This document shows positions 42,540-45,644 of a stretch of 45,644 bases of DNA, in pieces (the stretch's first letter is position 1; each line of letters opens with the position of its first letter). A program made the position numbers and the translations under genes. The notes under the pieces were generated by a model that worked only from the letters and a program-made list of their open reading frames with translations, did not search any database and was not told the DNA's origin. Origin of the DNA: Deltaproteobacteria bacterium (GTDB lineage Bacteria > Desulfobacterota > Desulfomonilia > UBA1062); the NCBI GenBank assembly GCA_029547045.1, contig JAKPQL010000055.1:1-45644 (forward strand), in the 5' to 3' direction.

Positions 42540-43253
42540 GTGAAAAGAAGTATTCTTGCAGTCCTGGCAACCGTGGTGTTCGTTTTCGGCATGGCCCCCC
42601 TGGCGTCGGCCATCATCATTGACACGCAGCTCGACGCCACCTGGTCCATCTCGTACGGGTACCCTTATGTAATCGATGCATCGGGCTCTGACACGGGTTC
42701 AACGTATGCCTCGGTGGATATAACCGGGGCAGTGACCGGTGCGCAGGCAAGCACCACCCTGCAGCTGAACTCCCTCACCATGGAGACGGCGAACCTGGTC
42801 TTCGACCTCATGTATGACGGCAACGGATATGCCGGTCAGGGCAGCATGGTGGGATCCGGCACCCAGGCGGCCATAACCTATATCGCCGAAGCGAACACCG
42901 TGCTGAACATGTCGTGGTCCTTCGACTACACGGGGACGAACCCCTTCGGCCTGCAGGTCATCCGGCTCAGCGACGGCCAGTCACAGGAGCTGGTGCTGGG
43001 GAATTACGGTATCGTTGGCCACCACGAAGGGACCGGGGCCTTTGACCTGCTTGCCGACGAACAGTACATCATCACCACCCTCTTTTCCCCGAACGTCTAC
43101 GGCGGCATCGGGGGCATCTATGGGGAGCTGAGCGGAAACATCAATTTCGATTTCGGCGGTGGAGCAGCACCTGTCCCGGAGCCGGCCACCATGATCCTTC
43201 TCGGGTCAGGCCTCCTGGGCCTTGCAGGGTTCAGGAAGAAGATGAAAAGATAA
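42540..43253 (+). CDS. PEP-CTERM sorting-domain protein with beta-rich mature domain
   Basis: The protein has 237 residues from the GTG at 42540, preceded by GAGGAGGTTAGAT; the upstream TTG at 42525 is a part of the ribosome site. Residues 1-24 (KRSILAVLATVVFVFGMAPL) form a signal peptide. The mature part alternates polar and hydrophobic residues (ASTTLQLNSLTMETANLVF; LMYDGNGYAGQGSMVGSG; ANTVLNMSWSFDYTGTNPFG) as in a jelly-roll or beta-sandwich domain. The tail is VPEPATMILLGSGLLG then LAGFRKKMKR, an exosortase target. It is followed by a strong terminator. Function unknown, probably exported surface or biofilm-associated protein. Confidence 0.88.
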   Translation: MKRSILAVLATVVFVFGMAPLASAIIIDTQLDATWSISYGYPYVIDASGSDTGSTYASVDITGAVTGAQASTTLQLNSLTMETANLVFDLMYDGNGYAGQGSMVGSGTQAAITYIAEANTVLNMSWSFDYTGTNPFGLQVIRLSDGQSQELVLGNYGIVGHHEGTGAFDLLADEQYIITTLFSPNVYGGIGGIYGELSGNINFDFGGGAAPVPEPATMILLGSGLLGLAGFRKKMKR

Positions 43254-43275
43254 CCGTCCCAATCCACGATGAAGG

Positions 43276-43307
43276 TGGCAGGGGCGTTCATGCCCCTGCC
43301 ATTTTTT
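43276..43307 (+). terminator. Rho-independent terminator after the second PEP-CTERM gene
   Basis: A perfect 10-bp stem (TGGCAGGGGC with GCCCCTGCCA), 6-nt loop GTTCAT and six Ts, 22 bp past the stop codon. Confidence 0.92.
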
Positions 43308-43364
43308 CACCCGTGTTCCCCGGTTCTCGGCAGGGCATTGCCATGTATCCGCACCCGGACCGCA

Positions 43365-43781
43365 TTACACCCCCAGCGGCGTGTCCTTCCGATGCACCAG
43401 CCCCTGGCCGTGGGCGATGAGGTCGCCCGTCCGGTTCCTCACCAGGAACCGGTAGTTTCCCGTCCTCCTGGTCAGGTCCACCTCGCTTGCCTCGGCCACG
43501 ATGGTGTCTCCGGCCTGCACGGCCTTGAGGAAATTCAGGGTCACGGACAGGGCCATGGCCACGGTGCCGTGGGAGTTGCTGGCAAGCTCGAAGGCCGCGT
43601 CGATCACGGAGAACACGACGCCGCCGTGGGCTGTCCTGTGCAGATTCAGGTGCTCGTCCTTCACGGTCATCTCCACCAGGGCATAGCCGGACCGCACCTC
43701 CTTCGTCCTGATGTCCAGCATCCTCGCGAAGGGCTCCTGCCCGAAGGCCTCCCTGATCCTCTCCGGGAACCGCTTGTCCAT
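43365..43781 (-). CDS. Hotdog-fold thioesterase (PaaI-like)
   Basis: The enzyme has 138 residues. The hotdog motif includes LNLHRTAHGGVVFSVIDAAF, where the HGG-x(8)-DxAF segment supplies the active site, and ALSVTLNFLKAVQAGDTIVA, with RTGNYRFLVRNRTGDLIAHG as the later strands. It hydrolyses a CoA thioester, most likely an aryl- or acyl-CoA that accumulates when the pathway stalls, as PaaI does. Start at 43781, preceded by GAGGAGG. It converges on the PEP-CTERM terminator. Function could also be dehydratase-like, as in other hotdog families, but PaaI is the best match. Confidence 0.88.
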   Translation of the reverse strand: MDKRFPERIREAFGQEPFARMLDIRTKEVRSGYALVEMTVKDEHLNLHRTAHGGVVFSVIDAAFELASNSHGTVAMALSVTLNFLKAVQAGDTIVAEASEVDLTRRTGNYRFLVRNRTGDLIAHGQGLVHRKDTPLGV

Positions 43782-43940
43782 CCGTCCTCCTCACTCCCCC
43801 CGCTTGGGGGCACGGTACGTTTCCCCCCATTGTATCCCAGAACGCCATCGCATGCCAGGGCACAGCCCCCCGGAACCGATGGCAATCGTCCATGACCAGT
43901 GGTATGGTGAACCCTGCAGTGCATCCATAGGGGGAACGGC

Positions 43941-44438
43941 ATGAAACCCATAGCGGAACGGATCGTGGAGCAGACCTGGCAGGAAGTGACAGCCAGCGAT
44001 CCCGGCCAGGCCACCGGCGAGATGAAGAAGATCGGCGAGCAGCAGCCCGAGCTGCTGTCCTTCATGATCGAGTTCACCCAGGACCTCGAGCCCCACGCCA
44101 TCGACATGGGCATCTACCTCTTCTTCGTGGTGTACCGGATCTTCGAGAAGGGGTATGAGGCGACCATCCCCAAGGTCTCTGCGGACGAGATCATCGAGTG
44201 CTACGAGGCCAACGCGAACCTCATGGAGAGCCTGGAGTCGGCCCACTACAGGTTCCTGGAGCGGGCCGCCGAGGTGCAGCTCGCCAGCCAGCCCTCCATC
44301 ATCAAGTACGTGGTGGACGCGTTCTTCGAGATCCCCGAGGAGGACGTGGACCCCCTGAGCGACGAGGATATCGGATACCTCTTCCTGCTCCTGAAGACCG
44401 TCATCGACGTGCTGAACACGAAGACGGACCCGGCGTGA
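43941..44438 (+). CDS. Conserved-looking all-helical protein of unknown function
   Basis: I do not recognise this protein of 165 residues. It has no signal or membrane segment and is acidic (SADEIIECYEANANLMESLE; IPEEDVDPLSDEDIGYLFLL) with strong predicted helices (PELLSFMIEFTQDLEPHAID; MGIYLFFVVYRIFEKGYEAT). AGGGGGAACGGC precedes the ATG. It converges with ftsH, 46 nt apart. Codon use is like its neighbours, and the protein appears complete. Confidence 0.7.
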   Translation: MKPIAERIVEQTWQEVTASDPGQATGEMKKIGEQQPELLSFMIEFTQDLEPHAIDMGIYLFFVVYRIFEKGYEATIPKVSADEIIECYEANANLMESLESAHYRFLERAAEVQLASQPSIIKYVVDAFFEIPEEDVDPLSDEDIGYLFLLLKTVIDVLNTKTDPA

Positions 44439-44484
44439 TCATGCCCGCGCCCCGGTCTCCCTGGAGACGACCCCCCGGAGCCTC

Positions 44485-45644
44485 TCATGCCTGCATGAGG
44501 CCCCTGATCTCCTCGCCGTCGATCTTCTCCTTCTCCAGCAGGATTTCCGCCCCCTTCGTGAGCACGTCCTTCCTGTCCTTCAGGATGGCCAGCGCCACCT
44601 GGTACTGCCCGGCGATGATGGCCCCCACCTCGGCGTCTATGGCCTGGGCCGTGGCCTCGCTGTAGTCGCCGCGGGGCTGCTGGCCGAGGTCCAGGAACTG
44701 GGAGCGGCGGTCATGGGAAAGGTAGACCTGGCCCAGGGCCTCGCTCATGCCGTACTCCTTCACCATGCTCTTGGCGATGTCCGTGGCCCGGGACAGATCG
44801 TTGTGGGCGCCGGTGGAGATGTCGCCGAACACGATCTCCTCGGCCGCGCGCCCGCCAAGCAGGGTGGCGATCTTGTTGAGCAGCTCGGTCCTGCTCATGA
44901 GGAACCGGTCGTCGGTGGGCACCTGCATGGTGTAGCCCAGTGCCGCGATGCCGCGGGGGATGATGGAGATCTTCTGCACCGGGTCGGTGCCGGGCAGGCT
45001 CATGGCCACGATGGCGTGTCCCATCTCGTGGTGGGCCACCACCTCGCGCTCGTGCCGGTTGATGAGCCGGTTCTTCTTCTCGAGCCCGCCGATGATACGC
45101 TCCACCGCCTCCTCGAACTCGGCCATGCCCACCTCCTTCCTGGCGCGTCTCACCGCCAGCAGGGCGGCCTCGTTCACGAGGTTGGCCAGGTCCGCGCCCA
45201 CCATGCCGGGGGTCATGGCCGCGAGCTTCTCCAGGTCGACATCCGGCCCCACCTTCACTGCCTTGAGATGCACCTTGAGGATATCCTGCCTCCCCTTCCG
45301 GTCGGGCCGGTCCACCAGGACGTGCCGGTCGAACCTGCCCGGCCTGAGCAGGGCCGGATCGAGGATCTCGGGCCGGTTCGTGGCGGCCATGAGGATGACC
45401 CCTGTCTTGGAGTCGAAGCCGTCCATCTCCACCAGGAGCTGGTTCAGGGTCTGCTCGCGCTCGTCGTGCCCGCCGGTCACGCCGCCGATGCCCCGGGCCT
45501 TTCCCAGCGCGTCGAGTTCGTCGATGAAAATGATGCAGGGCGCCTTCTCCTTGGCCTGGGTGAAGAGGTCCCGCACCCGGGCCGCGCCCAGGCCCACGAA
45601 CATCTCCACGAAGTCGGACCCGCTCATGGAGAAGAACGGGACCC
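44485..45644 (-). CDS. ftsH: ATP-dependent zinc metalloprotease FtsH, C-terminal part
   Basis: The window contains the last 385 residues; the frame stays open through the right edge (before the internal Met at 45627 come VPFFS residues of the AAA domain), so the N-terminal membrane segments and Walker A lie outside. Present are pore loop MFVGLG, Walker [11 protein letters not shown], the SRH region [20 protein letters not shown] and the protease domain with zinc motif HHEMGHAI, followed by [14 protein letters not shown] and [14 protein letters not shown]. FtsH degrades misfolded membrane proteins and short-lived regulators. The variant HEMGH in place of HEAGH keeps both zinc ligands. Confidence 0.95.
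   Translation of the reverse strand, partial: VPFFSMSGSDFVEMFVGLGAARVRDLFTQAKEKAPCIIFIDELDALGKARGIGGVTGGHDEREQTLNQLLVEMDGFDSKTGVILMAATNRPEILDPALLRPGRFDRHVLVDRPDRKGRQDILKVHLKAVKVGPDVDLEKLAAMTPGMVGADLANLVNEAALLAVRRARKEVGMAEFEEAVERIIGGLEKKNRLINRHEREVVAHHEMGHAIVAMSLPGTDPVQKISIIPRGIAALGYTMQVPTDDRFLMSRTELLNKIATLLGGRAAEEIVFGDISTGAHNDLSRATDIAKSMVKEYGMSEALGQVYLSHDRRSQFLDLGQQPRGDYSEATAQAIDAEVGAIIAGQYQVALAILKDRKDVLTKGAEILLEKEKIDGEEIRGLMQA

Noticed and set aside
44443-44476. GTCTCC-CT-GGAGAC mini-palindrome between the hypothetical gene and ftsH
   Set aside because: Loop too short for a stable terminator and no T-run.

Overview
This GC-rich, gene-dense 45.6-kb window reads as chromosome from a Gram-negative anaerobe or facultative anaerobe, most likely a Desulfobacterota/deltaproteobacterial lineage. 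The grounds are inferential: many PAS-rich sensor proteins with the H-box AHDFNN, a PAS-PAS-LuxR regulator, a FadE/DmdC-type acyl-CoA dehydrogenase, a single-chain biotin-dependent acyl-CoA carboxylase, an acetyl-CoA hydrolase/transferase-GNAT fusion, ferredoxin-type Fe-S proteins and PEP-CTERM exported proteins. No rRNA or tRNA gene was seen.

Layout. 1-5184 (minus): a tightly coupled operon for a TatT-like lipoprotein and a Dpp/Opp-type peptide ABC importer, whose binding protein runs off the left edge. 5278-6782: a small glycine-rich exported protein and a cysteine synthase. 6795-16622: acyl-CoA and redox metabolism (single-chain carboxylase, an apparently collapsed hybrid sensor kinase, a 610-residue acyl-CoA dehydrogenase, a winged-helix/Fe-S protein and a class-III aminotransferase). 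17059-21402: an accessory island. A WYL regulator is divergent from an operon encoding an ARPP-1-like protein, a 57-residue coiled-coil protein, a 28-residue lipoprotein, a dual-specificity-type phosphatase and an ADP-ribosylglycohydrolase. The island ends in a scar holding two unrelated CRISPR repeats and the truncated start of a second WYL regulator. 21408-31600: housekeeping and accessory enzymes (NUDIX, START/SRPBCC, SRAP, UspA, FKBP, M29 aminopeptidase, a tartrate/isopropylmalate-type dehydrogenase, a YheT-like hydrolase, an enoyl-CoA hydratase) mixed with PAS regulators. 31845-36128: the CoA-transferase/GNAT fusion and a four-PAS histidine kinase. 36320-41550: a five-gene operon (membrane protein, Tat-exported sulfatase, D-aminoacylase-like amidohydrolase, small membrane protein, MFS exporter). 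41846-43253: two PEP-CTERM proteins. 43365-45644: a hotdog thioesterase, a helical hypothetical protein and the C-terminal part of FtsH.

The most interesting material is the 17-21.4 kb island. A putative ADP-ribose processing module (ARPP-1, phosphatase, ADP-ribosylglycohydrolase) lies under a WYL regulator and directly abuts a CRISPR deletion scar, which fits a defence-island setting. Secondary points are the TatT lipoprotein coupled to an ABC importer instead of a TRAP transporter, the histidine kinase that has lost its ATPase domain in frame, two long intergenic palindromes, and the sulfatase/amidohydrolase/MFS operon.
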